Source: Geminicoccaceae bacterium
Lineage (GTDB): Bacteria; Pseudomonadota; Alphaproteobacteria; Geminicoccales; Geminicoccaceae
Direction of reading: 5' to 3'
NCBI GenBank assembly: GCA_020446285.1
Contig: JAGREZ010000144.1
Span: 1-11,863 of the forward strand
DNA: 11,863 nt
Shown: positions 1 to 7,980 of the stretch, one piece after another
Numbering within the stretch: position 1 is the stretch's first letter
Layout of the letters: each line of letters begins with the position of its first letter
The notes under the pieces: model-generated
Databases searched by the model: none
Seen by the model: only the letters and a program-made list of their open reading frames with translations
What the model was told of the DNA's origin: nothing
Translations under genes and position numbers: made by a program

Positions 1-1684
1 TCTCGAATTTCTTCACATCGACCATCCCACGGTCGGTGATCTTGAGGGCGGGGATCACCGGAAGGGCGAGGAAGGCAAGCTGGAGGAAGGGTTCGGTGAG
101 GGTCACACCGAGGTTTCGCGCGGCGGCGCGCAGGTCGGCGAGGCGGGCGTGAACATGCTGGAAGCTGTCGAGGCTCATCAATCCCGCCATCGGCAGGGCC
201 AGCTCCGCGAGGATCGCACCGTCACCGACGACGACGAAGCCGCCCTCGATCTCCGCGAGCCTGTTGGCGGCGAGCGCCATGTCCTCGTAGCCGATACCGG
301 CACAGGCGATATTGTGGTGGTCATGGCAGACGGTGGAGGCGATGGCTCCGGCCTTCATCCCGAAACCGCGCACGAAGCCGGTGGCGATGTTGCCGTTTCG
401 CCCATGCCGCTCGACCACGGCGATGCGGGCGAGATCGCGCGCCGGGTCCGGGCGCTTGTCACCATCGGCGATGGTGATCGTCTCGACCAGATGTTCGGTG
501 ATGATCTTGCCCTCGATGATGCCGATGACATCCGTTTGCTCGCGATTGCCGGCATGACGGAAGTCTCGCGGCTCCAGCCTTTTCACATGAACGGAATTCC
601 GCCCGACCGGCGGCAGTTCCCCGCGGGCGGCGAAGGCCGCATCATCGGCGATGACCCCGCCACAGAGCACGAGCCGCGCACGGCATTCCTCGAGACTGTC
701 GAGAACCGCGATATCCGCACGCCGCCCCGGCGCCACCTGCCCCCGGTCCTTCAGCCCGAACGCCTCGGCGGCGGCGAGCGTAGCGGCGCGATAGGCGGCG
801 AGCACCGGCGTGCCGCGGCGGATCAGGGTCCGGATCATGTGGTCGAGATGACCGTGCTCGGCGATGTCGAGCGGGTTCCGGTCGTCGGTGCAAAGGCACA
901 TATAGGCCGATGTGCGCTCGTCGAGCAGCGGCTGCAGGGCTTCGAGATCCCGCGAGACGGACCCCTCGCGGATGAGCACGCGCATGCCCTTGTTGAGCTT
1001 CTCGCGCGCCTCGCGGGCGGTCGTCGCCTCATGCTCGGTGCGGATGCCGGCGGCGATATAGGCGTTCAGTTCCTTTCCCGACAGCAGCGGGCAATGACCG
1101 TCGACATGCCCGCCCTCGAACAGCCTGAGCTTGGCCATGGCGCGGGGGTCGCGATGGATCACGCCCGGATAGTTCATGAATTCGGCAAGGCCGATGGCCG
1201 AGGGGTGCCCCGTGAGTGCCGCGAGATCGTCCGCGTCGAGCGTGGCTCCGGCGGTTTCCATGTCGGTCGAGGGTACGCAGGAGGAAAGCTGCACGCGGAT
1301 ATCCATGAGCGTGCGTTCGGAGGCCGCCTGAAAATAGCGGATGCCCTCGGCGCCGATGACATTGGCGATCTCGTGCGGGTCGCAGATGGCGGTGGTGACA
1401 CCGCGCGGCGTGACACAGCGATCGAACTCGAACGGCGTGACGAGCGAGCTTTCGATGTGCAGGTGGGTGTCGATGAAGCCGGGAACGAGAAAGGCGCCTT
1501 CGACGTCGACGATCCGCTCGCCCTCGTAACTCTCGCCGATGCCGACGATGGTGTCGGCCGCGATCGCGACGTCACCCTCGATCAGATCGCCGGTGACGAC
1601 ATCGAACACCCTGCCGCCGCGAAGGACCATGTCGGCGGGGGTCTCGCCCAGCCCCTGCGCGATGCGCCTTTCCAGATCGCTCAT
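1..1684 (-). CDS. ade: Adenine deaminase (C-terminus cut by window edge)
   Basis: Hydrolyses adenine to hypoxanthine and ammonia in cytoplasmic purine salvage (EC 3.5.4.2, amidohydrolase superfamily). The frame stays open to the left edge, showing 561 residues; known Ade proteins run about 575-590, so only a short tail is missing. Near the N-terminus is the metal-binding segment [12 protein letters not shown] (His74, His76), followed by CDPHEIANV (His104). Later come [29 protein letters not shown] and a [10 protein letters not shown] motif containing the catalytic-type Asp pair. The C-terminal domain keeps the family's VCHDHHNI segment and a TDRGMVDV ending. The ATG at 1684 gives [26 protein letters not shown] spacing to the first beta strands and is preceded by GGAG about 6 nt upstream. 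It lies 84 nt downstream of the response regulator, on the same strand. Purine salvage has no clear link to the respiratory genes, so it is probably a neighbour rather than part of the system. Confidence 0.95.
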   Translation of the reverse strand, partial: MSDLERRIAQGLGETPADMVLRGGRVFDVVTGDLIEGDVAIAADTIVGIGESYEGERIVDVEGAFLVPGFIDTHLHIESSLVTPFEFDRCVTPRGVTTAICDPHEIANVIGAEGIRYFQAASERTLMDIRVQLSSCVPSTDMETAGATLDADDLAALTGHPSAIGLAEFMNYPGVIHRDPRAMAKLRLFEGGHVDGHCPLLSGKELNAYIAAGIRTEHEATTAREAREKLNKGMRVLIREGSVSRDLEALQPLLDERTSAYMCLCTDDRNPLDIAEHGHLDHMIRTLIRRGTPVLAAYRAATLAAAEAFGLKDRGQVAPGRRADIAVLDSLEECRARLVLCGGVIADDAAFAARGELPPVGRNSVHVKRLEPRDFRHAGNREQTDVIGIIEGKIITEHLVETITIADGDKRPDPARDLARIAVVERHGRNGNIATGFVRGFGMKAGAIASTVCHDHHNIACAGIGYEDMALAANRLAEIEGGFVVVGDGAILAELALPMAGLMSLDSFQHVHARLADLRAAARNLGVTLTEPFLQLAFLALPVIPALKITDRGMVDVKKFE

Positions 1685-1692
1685 GCCGTTCT

Positions 1693-1728
1693 CCGCACTA
1701 TTCCGTGCGGGGATCATGCCATGCCCCG
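1693..1728 (-). promoter_or_regulatory. Two mutually exclusive small hairpins before ade
   Basis: In the minus-strand transcript, one perfect 6-bp stem (CCGCAC / GTGCGG, at 1705-1710 and 1693-1698) has a 6-nt loop. It takes in the first bases of the GGAG Shine-Dalgarno of ade at 1691-1694. A 5-bp stem (CGGGG / CCCCG, at 1724-1728 and 1708-1712) with an 11-nt loop shares bases 1708-1710 with it, so only one can form at a time. This could modulate translation of ade, but short GC-rich stems arise often by chance in such DNA. No known riboswitch class is recognised. Confidence 0.25.
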
Positions 1729-1735
1729 GACATCC

Positions 1736-1762
1736 GCGCGACCGCTCCGTGGACGATCGCGC
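1736..1762 (-). terminator. Strong hairpin just after the regulator stop (no U-tract)
   Basis: Six nucleotides after the response-regulator stop codon the transcript can form a 9-bp stem with one G-U pair (GCGCGAUCG with CGGUCGCGC) and a 9-nt loop. No run of U follows, so it is not a canonical intrinsic terminator. It may protect the 3' end of the message or mark a Rho-dependent end of the two-component transcript. The absence of a U-tract leaves read-through into ade possible. Confidence 0.4.
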
Positions 1763-1768
1763 AACGGT

Positions 1769-3124
1769 TCAGCAATTGATCTCGTAGCGCTTGATGAGCC
1801 GGTAGGTGTTGCGTTCGCTGATCCCGAGGATGGCGGCCACGCGCCCGCGATGCCCGTCATGCTTTTCCATCAGATGAACGAGATAGTCGCGCTTGAGCTC
1901 CTCGAGCGTCGGTTCGTCGCGCCAGAAATCCGTATGCGGCAGGCTTCCGGGCGTGCCGGTCTCGAGCGAGAGATGCCGGGCGGTGATCTCGCGGGCATTG
2001 CCGGAGACGATGATCGCCCGCTCGACCACATTGCGCAGTTCACGCACATTGCCCGGCCAGTCATGGGCGACGAGTGCCGCGAGCGCGCCGGCATTGAAAC
2101 GCTTGTGGACCTGCCTGAGAAAGGCGCGGTTCTCCAGAAAATGTTCCGCCAGAAGCGGAATGTCGTCAGTGCGGTTCCGCAGCGGCGGAACGTGGATCAC
2201 GAAGGCGGCAAGGCGGAAATACAGATCACGGCGGAACTTGCCGGCCTCGCTGAAGGATTTCAGATCGCGATTGGTGGCGGCAACGAAGCGCGCATCGGCT
2301 CCAAGATCGGCCGTGCCGCCGAGCCTGCGGTAACGGCCGGTCTCGATCAGCCTGAGCATCTTCGCCTGCAGGCCGGCGCCGAGTTCGCCGATCTCGTCGA
2401 AAAAGACCGTGCCCCCCTCGGCAACCTCGATCAGTCCGTCCTTGCGCCGGTCGGCACCGGTGAAGGCACCGCGCTCATGGCCGAAGACCTCCGATTCGAA
2501 CAGGTTTTCCTGCAGGGTCGAACAGTCCACCGGCACGAAGTTCTGCGTCGCCCGGCCGCTCAGCTGATGCACCGATTGCGCCACCAGCTCCTTGCCCACA
2601 CCGCTCTCGCCGTCGATGAGCACGGTGCAGCCGGTATCCGCGACCTGCTCGATCTCGTGCAGCATGGCAACGAATGCGGCGCTGCGGCCGACCATCGAAT
2701 GGGCGATGGAGGGATTGAGCTTGGAGCGCGTGAATTCGAGGCTCCGCTTCAAGGAAACATGCTCGAGCGCGCGGTCGATGGCGATCTCCAGCTTTTCCGG
2801 ATCGAACGGCTTGGTGAGGTACTCGACCGCCCCCATGCGCATCGCGTTCACCGCCTCGTGAATTGTGCCATAGGCGGTCAGCACGATCACCGGACAATGC
2901 TCGCTCAGCACCTCGATACAGTCGATGCCCCTCGCATCCGGGAGATTCACATCGAGAATGGCGAGCGCCGGGCTGGCACCGGAAAGCGCCTGCTGCGCCA
3001 TGGCCCAGGACGGTGCGATGGCCGTGACGAAACCGAGCTGTTCGAGCGAGCGGCCGATGAGGCGCGACAGCACCGCATCGTCCTCGACGATCATCACCCG
3101 TCGCCCGTTGCCCGTGTCCCTCAT
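1769..3124 (-). CDS. Sigma54-dependent response regulator, NtrC family
   Basis: A 451-residue transcriptional activator with the standard three-domain order. The receiver domain (about 8-122) has the acidic pair Glu14/Asp15-Asp16, phosphoacceptor Asp58 in AILDVNLPD, Thr83 and Lys105. The AAA+ domain (about 145-375) has Walker A GESGVGKE at 172-179, an exact GAFTGA sigma54-contact loop at 219-224 and Walker B GGTVFFDE ending at 244. A Fis-type helix-turn-helix occupies about 408-451 ([16 protein letters not shown]). The frame is open further upstream, but the ATG at 3124 directly precedes the receiver and overlaps the kinase stop codon as ATGA, implying translational coupling. It is almost certainly phosphorylated by the kinase encoded just upstream and should activate a sigma54 promoter, probably that of the respiratory operon. 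That target is inferred from position. No key residue is missing. Confidence 0.95.
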   Translation of the reverse strand: MRDTGNGRRVMIVEDDAVLSRLIGRSLEQLGFVTAIAPSWAMAQQALSGASPALAILDVNLPDARGIDCIEVLSEHCPVIVLTAYGTIHEAVNAMRMGAVEYLTKPFDPEKLEIAIDRALEHVSLKRSLEFTRSKLNPSIAHSMVGRSAAFVAMLHEIEQVADTGCTVLIDGESGVGKELVAQSVHQLSGRATQNFVPVDCSTLQENLFESEVFGHERGAFTGADRRKDGLIEVAEGGTVFFDEIGELGAGLQAKMLRLIETGRYRRLGGTADLGADARFVAATNRDLKSFSEAGKFRRDLYFRLAAFVIHVPPLRNRTDDIPLLAEHFLENRAFLRQVHKRFNAGALAALVAHDWPGNVRELRNVVERAIIVSGNAREITARHLSLETGTPGSLPHTDFWRDEPTLEELKRDYLVHLMEKHDGHRGRVAAILGISERNTYRLIKRYEINC

Positions 3125-5022
3125 TCCTCCTCCGCCGACGGAAGGAACACGACGAACGTGGTACCTGTGCCAACCTTCGACGTCACCTCGATCCGCCCCG
3201 CGTGCGACTGGACGATCGCCCGGCATATGCTGAGGCCGAGCCCCGTGCCGCTTCGATCCGCCCGATCCGCGCGGCGGCTCCAGAACGGATGGAATATGCG
3301 TTCCAGATTGCCGGCGTCGATCCCGCATCCGTCGTCGGTGAACTCCAGCCTGACATACCCGCCCTCGCGGCTCCCGCGAATGACGAGATGGCCGCCCGGC
3401 GCCATCGCATGAAACGCGTTCTGGGCGAGATTGAGCACGAGCATGCGCATCTCGCTGTCGCTGCCGATGATCGCCAGCCTGCCGTCCAGACGGGTTTCGA
3501 CAGCAAGTTCCCGACCCTCGGCTTCAGCCTGCAGAAGCGAGATCACCTCGGGAACGAGTTCGGCCATCTCGACCAGGCCGTCGACATCCCGGCGCGGCAT
3601 GCTGAGCTTGAGAAGTCGACGGCTGATGTCGATGCACTTCTCGATCTCCTCGTCCATGAGCTCCAGATAGGCATCACGGTCGATCCGTCCGGCCTTGTCG
3701 TTGCGCAGCGCATGCAGGGCGATGCGGATGGAGGAGAGCGGATTGTGCACCTCGTGCGCGACACCGGCGGCGAGCATGCCGAGTTCCGAGAGCTTCTGTT
3801 CGTGCGACAGATGGATATCGCCGCTCAGATCGCGGATCGATTCGATCACCAGCCGCCGCGTGCCCTCGCCCGACCCGACATCGAAGGCCGCAGCCGAAAC
3901 CTCGACGAAGAGCTCGCTGCCATCCTTGCGCACATGGCGGTGGCGACAGGTAACCCCGTTGCTGTCGCCCGAGAGTTCGCGAAGCGGACAGGTGACCAGC
4001 GTCGGCGCGCAGGGCTGGTCGATCGCATGGCTCGACCGGTAGCAGGGGGCACCGACGGCCTCGCCGGGTTCCAGTCCCTGCTGCCTGAGAAACGCCCGGT
4101 TCACCCTCTCGACGCGATAATCGGGACCGATCACGCGAATTCCGTCGGGAATGGCGTCGATCAGGGCCTGCAGGAAGGTTTCGCGGTGGCGCAGCTCGTC
4201 CATCTGCGAACCGATGCGACCGGCCATGTCGTTGAACCTGTGGCCCAGTCCGGCGATCTCGTCGGCGCCGCGCACATCGATCCGCTGGTCGAGCTCACCG
4301 CGCCCCAGCCGCGCCGCGCCGTTGCTCAGTGCCGACAAGGGACGGAAAAGCCAGCGTTCCAGCCCGAACCAGAGGCTCGCAGCGCCGATCAGCGTGACCA
4401 CAAAGCCGGCTCCGGCCATGAACAGGGCACCGTGCATGGCCGTTTCGCGCGCATCAACGGCGCGATAGTCGACGACGAGGATACCGTTGACCGGATTCGC
4501 CGCCACGTCACCATGACAGGCACCGCAGCGTTGCTGATTGGCGACGGGCACGACATTGCGCAGGACCTCCTCTCCCGCATCGGAGCGGCGAAGCGCCATC
4601 CGAACATCGACGGCACCATGTTCGAGCCCGCAACCCTCGCACAACTCGCCACCGGCAAGATCGAACGCATCGCCGATCAGACGGTGATCCGACGAAAAGC
4701 GCACCTCGCCCGACGGAGCGAGGATCATCACCCGTTCGATGTCCTCCTGTTCGCCCAGCCGGTCGACGATCTCGCGCAATCCCTCGATGTCACGCTTGAG
4801 CATCGCGTTTTCGAGCGTCGCGCGAAAAAGCTGGTAGACCTGCCGGGCGGCGGCACCGCGCTCGGCCCGCAGGCTGTCCTGATAGAAACCGAGCAGCAGC
4901 ACGAGAAAGACCGCAGAGGCCAGCGCCAGGCTGAGCAGCAGGATGCCGGTCAGCTTGCGCCGCAACGACCGGCCGAACCAGCCGGCAAGGCCGGTCTGCT
5001 CCGCCTCGCCCCGGCTGCTCAT
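3121..5022 (-). CDS. Membrane sensor histidine kinase with periplasmic heme-c motif and Cys-rich PAS
   Basis: A 633-residue kinase. A transmembrane helix at about 24-47 leads into a periplasmic sensor domain (about 48-197) containing a CEGC pair (Cys128, Cys131) and a CGACH heme-c motif (Cys166, Cys169, His170). A second transmembrane helix lies at about 198-220, followed by HAMP (about 221-275), a PAS domain (about 280-400) with Cys327, Cys338, Cys345 and Cys359, a HisKA domain with phosphoacceptor His423 in HEVHNPLSS, and an HATPase with an N-box Asn near 535, DDGCGI at 563-568 and GTGLGL at 592-597. The catalytic core is intact. Kinases with a CxxCH near the end of a periplasmic sensor domain are a recurring type; heme attachment here is an inference from the motif. 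The gene starts 19 nt after the preceding small gene and overlaps the regulator by 4 nt, so the pair is co-translated and most likely reports redox state or an extracytoplasmic ligand for this locus. Confidence 0.92.
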   Translation of the reverse strand: MSSRGEAEQTGLAGWFGRSLRRKLTGILLLSLALASAVFLVLLLGFYQDSLRAERGAAARQVYQLFRATLENAMLKRDIEGLREIVDRLGEQEDIERVMILAPSGEVRFSSDHRLIGDAFDLAGGELCEGCGLEHGAVDVRMALRRSDAGEEVLRNVVPVANQQRCGACHGDVAANPVNGILVVDYRAVDARETAMHGALFMAGAGFVVTLIGAASLWFGLERWLFRPLSALSNGAARLGRGELDQRIDVRGADEIAGLGHRFNDMAGRIGSQMDELRHRETFLQALIDAIPDGIRVIGPDYRVERVNRAFLRQQGLEPGEAVGAPCYRSSHAIDQPCAPTLVTCPLRELSGDSNGVTCRHRHVRKDGSELFVEVSAAAFDVGSGEGTRRLVIESIRDLSGDIHLSHEQKLSELGMLAAGVAHEVHNPLSSIRIALHALRNDKAGRIDRDAYLELMDEEIEKCIDISRRLLKLSMPRRDVDGLVEMAELVPEVISLLQAEAEGRELAVETRLDGRLAIIGSDSEMRMLVLNLAQNAFHAMAPGGHLVIRGSREGGYVRLEFTDDGCGIDAGNLERIFHPFWSRRADRADRSGTGLGLSICRAIVQSHAGRIEVTSKVGTGTTFVVFLPSAEEE

Positions 5023-5041
5023 CCTGGCCCGGCCACGGCGT

Positions 5042-5512
5042 TCATGATGCCGACCAGAGCCTCATCATCAGATTGTCGCGCGGCACCGCGTCCGGGGCGA
5101 TGGCGATCCGGTGCGGCCCCGCCGGAACATCATCGCCGAAGAGCGCAAAGGGCAGGATGACCGGCAAGGGCTGCGCCGACCCGACGAACTCCGCAAGCCA
5201 TGACGCGCGGTCTTGCGCACTGGCAACCGCGAGCAGCGCCTCGACATTCTGCAGGACGATGCCGGCCGCCGCCGGATCGTCGGTATGGACGGAACGGATG
5301 GTGGCGTCGATCGAGGAAAGCGGCAGTTCCGCCGCGCCCGCACCCGCCGGAGCCATCACCTCGCGGCGGAAATCCCGGTGCCGCAGCCCGAGCGCATCGG
5401 CCATCGCCAGGACCAGATCCGGTCGATACCCCGACAGGATGACGGCAAGGGCGCGCGGCTCGTCCCGCATCCCGGCAAGCGCCTCTTCGATCGGATCGAT
5501 CCAGCGTTTCAT
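5042..5512 (-). CDS. Small protein of unknown function in the molybdoenzyme operon
   Basis: A 156-residue protein that I do not recognise. It has no signal peptide, membrane helix, cysteine cluster or obvious catalytic motif, and it is probably cytoplasmic. Its pattern of hydrophobic strands and helices (AVILSGYRPDLVLAMADALG near residues 22-42, then an acidic helix with NVEALLA near 89-95, then PLPVILPFALFGDD near 115-128) looks faintly like a P-loop-type alpha/beta fold that lacks the GKT/S nucleotide-binding signature; this is a weak impression. Coding status is well supported: codon use matches its neighbours, the ATG lies 2 nt after the stop of the ferredoxin gene, and the kinase follows 19 nt downstream. 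Its position between the ferredoxin and the kinase suggests a role in enzyme maturation, electron transfer or signalling, but nothing in the sequence proves one. Confidence 0.8.
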   Translation of the reverse strand: MKRWIDPIEEALAGMRDEPRALAVILSGYRPDLVLAMADALGLRHRDFRREVMAPAGAGAAELPLSSIDATIRSVHTDDPAAAGIVLQNVEALLAVASAQDRASWLAEFVGSAQPLPVILPFALFGDDVPAGPHRIAIAPDAVPRDNLMMRLWSAS

Positions 5513-5514
5513 GG

Positions 5515-6534
5515 TCAGTCCAGCACGATCGGGTGATAGGGCGACTGATGCGGCCTGCGCCGGCAGACCGGACAGAGCGTCACACCCTCCCGCTCTTCCG
5601 GCACATGAAAGTCCGCATCACATGACATACATTTTCTCGCTTCGAGAGTCACCCGCGTCGAACGCGCGCGGGCCCATCCGACGACAGAGACCGCATCGAC
5701 ATTGCAGACATCGACACAGAGATTGCAGCCGCTGCAGGAGCCCGGTTCGATGACATACGCCATGTCCCCGTCCCCATCTCCATTGACGGGCCTGATCGCA
5801 CCCGTCGGACAGAGATTCGCACAGATGTCGCACCCCTCGCATCGGGCCGGATCGATCGCCGGCGAGAAAGCGACGAGACGTTCCGTATCACGCGCGCGAT
5901 CCGCCGTGACGATCCCTTCGAGCGCCACACCGCCGGCAAGCCGGCGCCACAGGCCGCGGCGGCTCGATGCCGATCCGTCGAAGCTCTCGCTTCGATCGAC
6001 AAGCCGCTTCCATTCGCGGCTGTCCGGCCAGTGCAGAACCGGGGGACGCTCGCCTCTCGCCACGCACAGCTCCGCCGCCCTGCTCACCGAAGCGTCGATC
6101 GTCGAACCGCCGCTCTCCCCGAGAGCGACACCCCTTGGACATGCTTCGCATTCCGCCGAGCGTACATGCAGTTCGGCGATGCCCCGGGCCCGCAGGGCGA
6201 GAATCTGCCGGTAGCCGAGTGCATGCAGGCAGGGAATCGTTCCCGGAGCATCGGACGGGGCGACCCGGATGCAGGCTGCCATGGCGAACACGCCGGAGCG
6301 TCGCCGCCGCACATCCACCGATGCCTCGACGGAAAGCGCCTCCTGCGGGCAGGCGGCAATGCAGAGACCACAACCGTCACAGGCGGTCTCGTCCAGTTCC
6401 GGCTGGTAGCGCGCCAGTGACCAGGCGTCGAGCGGACAGGCGGCAATGCAGGCATCGCAGGTCGAAAGCGGGCTGATGGCGGCAACGCACCGTTCGCCAT
6501 CCAGCCGGGGCGACCCCGATCGCGGAAAGCTCAC
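5515..6534 (-). CDS. Multi-cluster ferredoxin with C-terminal zinc ribbon
   Basis: A 339-residue iron-sulfur protein. Cysteine sets in order: Cys16 with Cys26-x2-Cys29-x3-Cys33-Pro (first cysteine displaced); a complete CxxCxxCxxxCP at 52-62; four scattered cysteines at 88, 102, 129 and 132; a complete set at 232-242 ending CP; another complete set at 267-277; then CxxC...CxxC at 302/305 and 321/324, resembling a rubredoxin-type zinc ribbon. This predicts about four [4Fe-4S] clusters plus a metal-binding tail. No signal peptide or Tat motif is seen, so it is likely cytoplasmic, like NapF-type accessory ferredoxins. The GTG at 6534 overlaps the preceding stop as GTGA; an in-frame TTG at 6537 is the alternative. 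It may supply electrons or clusters during maturation of the molybdoenzyme. That role is inferred from the neighbourhood and from NapF as a loose analogue; the exact family is not recognised. Confidence 0.88.
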   Translation of the reverse strand: MSFPRSGSPRLDGERCVAAISPLSTCDACIAACPLDAWSLARYQPELDETACDGCGLCIAACPQEALSVEASVDVRRRRSGVFAMAACIRVAPSDAPGTIPCLHALGYRQILALRARGIAELHVRSAECEACPRGVALGESGGSTIDASVSRAAELCVARGERPPVLHWPDSREWKRLVDRSESFDGSASSRRGLWRRLAGGVALEGIVTADRARDTERLVAFSPAIDPARCEGCDICANLCPTGAIRPVNGDGDGDMAYVIEPGSCSGCNLCVDVCNVDAVSVVGWARARSTRVTLEARKCMSCDADFHVPEEREGVTLCPVCRRRPHQSPYHPIVLD

Positions 6535-7295
6535 CAACCGGGAGCGACCCCCGGCACATAGGCCTCACGGACCGGCTCGTCCGGCTCGACCCGCCGCATT
6601 TCGGCCAGTTCCACACTTGTCGGATGCCGTTCGCGGTCGATCCCGGCAGCCTCTTCCAGCCAGCCGCGCAGGGTCTCGAGATAGTCGGCGGTGAGCATGG
6701 CGACGCCGGCGAACCAGGGGGTGGCACAGCGGGCCGCGACCCTTTCGGCGAAGGTGTGGATCCAGCGAAGCGTATGCCGGTCGAGGAAACGGGCGAGGTC
6801 GATGGTGCTGTCGGGCGTCGCCAGCGCCGCCAGCCGCGCCATGAAACGCAGCTGCAGGACGAGGTGATCGTCGGCCCGGCGGCGCCAGTTCTCGGCCTCA
6901 TAGCCGTAATGCGCATACCAGTCGCGCATGTCGAACATGGATTGCTGGCAGATCAGCCGCTCATTCTCCAGCCACAGCGATTCGCTCGGGCTCGCATGCA
7001 GGCTGTCGACGAGATAGATGTCCGCATAGTCGGCCGCCAGCTCGTCGAGTGTCGCGTCATCGACCGGCACCGGCATGAGTGCCAGCGCCCTGTCGATCAC
7101 CGCCGGCGCCTCGCTTTTCGACAATCGGAGCCCGAACCATTCGGCTACGGGCAGAAGCCGGAGCTCCTCGATCATCGGTCCCGCCGGTTCCCGGTCATGC
7201 AGCAGTGCCAAGGTTTCGAGATCCTCGGCGATATGCTCGGCCAAGGCCGCCCGCACCCCGGCCGGTGCGACCTTCGGTTCGCCCGTTTCGGCCAT
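6531..7295 (-). CDS. TorD/DmsD-like molybdoenzyme chaperone
   Basis: A 254-residue, all-helical, cytoplasmic protein of the TorD/DmsD/NarJ-type redox enzyme maturation family. These proteins bind the Tat signal of the catalytic subunit and hold it until the molybdopterin cofactor is inserted. Family features visible: the YLVDSLHASPSESLW segment near residues 94-108, a YGYEAENWRRRADDH segment ending near 144, then RFLDRHTLRWIHTFAERV at about 169-186. Length is somewhat above the roughly 200 residues of TorD/DmsD, mainly through N- and C-terminal extensions. The ATG at 7295 follows the ferredoxin-subunit stop by one nucleotide, with AAGG 9 nt upstream; a TTG at 7304 is an in-frame but weaker alternative. 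The gene overlaps the next ferredoxin gene by 4 nt. Its expected client is the Tat-exported molybdoenzyme two genes upstream. Confidence 0.9.
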   Translation of the reverse strand: MAETGEPKVAPAGVRAALAEHIAEDLETLALLHDREPAGPMIEELRLLPVAEWFGLRLSKSEAPAVIDRALALMPVPVDDATLDELAADYADIYLVDSLHASPSESLWLENERLICQQSMFDMRDWYAHYGYEAENWRRRADDHLVLQLRFMARLAALATPDSTIDLARFLDRHTLRWIHTFAERVAARCATPWFAGVAMLTADYLETLRGWLEEAAGIDRERHPTSVELAEMRRVEPDEPVREAYVPGVAPGW

Positions 7296-7296
7296 G

Positions 7297-7965
7297 TCAG
7301 CCAACCTTGCCCTTGGAATGCGGCACGAACACGATGGAAGGATTGGTCAGCGCCGGATCGGCCATCGTCCTGACCTGCCGCACGACCTCATCGGCGGCGC
7401 CGCGCGCCTTGGTCTCCCAGGTGCCGTCACGCAACTTGTCGATCGGGCCGATATCGAGCACCCGCATCATGCAGGCCGAGACGCAATAGGGCTTGCGGCC
7501 GGCCTCCAGCTCGTCGATGCACATGTTGCACTTCTTGACGGTCTCGCTTTCCGGATCCCATTGCGGCGCACCGAAGGGACAGGCGGCCTCGCAGCGGCGG
7601 CAGCCGATGCAGAGCGTGCTGTCGATATCGACCACGCCATTATCCTGCCGCTTCCAGATGGCACCCGTGGGACAGGCCGGCAGACAGGCCGGTTCCGCAC
7701 AATGGTTGCAGGACATGTTGACCTTGTAGGCATAGACCTCGGGATAGGTCCCGCCCTCGACATACTGCACCCGGCGAAATCGCGGACCGGGCGCCAGCCC
7801 GTTCTTGTCCTTGCAGGCGATCTCGCAGGCGCGGCAGCCGATACAGTCGACATTGTTGTGGATGAAACCGAACTGCTCGTCGGGCACGACGGGCACATAG
7901 GTCTCGCGCTTCATACGCGCCACGTTTTCCTTGATCTTCGCCTTGTCGACATTGGTATTGGCCAT
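7297..7965 (-). CDS. Four-cluster ferredoxin subunit of the molybdoenzyme (DmsB type)
   Basis: A 222-residue electron-transfer subunit predicted to bind four [4Fe-4S] clusters. The cysteine sets are 41/44/47/51 (CIGCRACEIAC), 86/89/94/98 (CNHCAEPACLPACP), 119/122/125/129 (CIGCRRCEAACP) and 146/149/161/165 (C-x2-C-x11-C-x3-C), the pattern of DmsB, PsrB and similar subunits. It would pass electrons between the FS0 cluster of the catalytic subunit and a membrane or cytochrome partner. There is no signal peptide; DmsB-type subunits are exported by riding on the Tat-bearing catalytic subunit. The ATG at 7965 has a GGGGAG ribosome site about 7 nt upstream; an in-frame GTG at 7980, abutting the preceding stop, is less likely. 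The C-terminal tail carries no extra transmembrane helix, so this subunit does not anchor the complex. Confidence 0.95.
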   Translation of the reverse strand: MANTNVDKAKIKENVARMKRETYVPVVPDEQFGFIHNNVDCIGCRACEIACKDKNGLAPGPRFRRVQYVEGGTYPEVYAYKVNMSCNHCAEPACLPACPTGAIWKRQDNGVVDIDSTLCIGCRRCEAACPFGAPQWDPESETVKKCNMCIDELEAGRKPYCVSACMMRVLDIGPIDKLRDGTWETKARGAADEVVRQVRTMADPALTNPSIVFVPHSKGKVG

Positions 7966-7980
7966 CAAATCTCTCCCCAC

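Noticed and set aside
3125..3328. Longer N-terminus for the response regulator
   Set aside because: The extra 68 residues overlap the kinase's ATPase domain, are Arg/Gly-rich and precede the receiver domain without any motif. The ATGA overlap at 3121-3124 gives a natural start.
149..3412. Very long open frame on the plus strand opposite ade and the regulator (over 1000 codons)
   Set aside because: It runs antiparallel to two genes with full conserved domains, has low-complexity Asp/Gly/Arg/Ala-rich composition and no recognisable motif. Long antisense frames are expected from GC-rich third codon positions.
4600..4660. CEGCGLEH in the kinase as a second heme-c site
   Set aside because: Histidine is three residues beyond the second cysteine, not adjacent to it, so it does not fit CxxCH; it is kept only as a Cys pair.
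3202..5160. 652-codon plus-strand frame opposite the kinase
   Set aside because: It is an antisense shadow of the kinase gene, with no domain and no ribosome site or neighbouring plus-strand gene.
6538..6554. Five-base-pair GC hairpin just before the multi-cluster ferredoxin start
   Set aside because: The stem is short, lies inside the end of the chaperone gene where coding constraint explains the bases, and is common by chance at this GC content.
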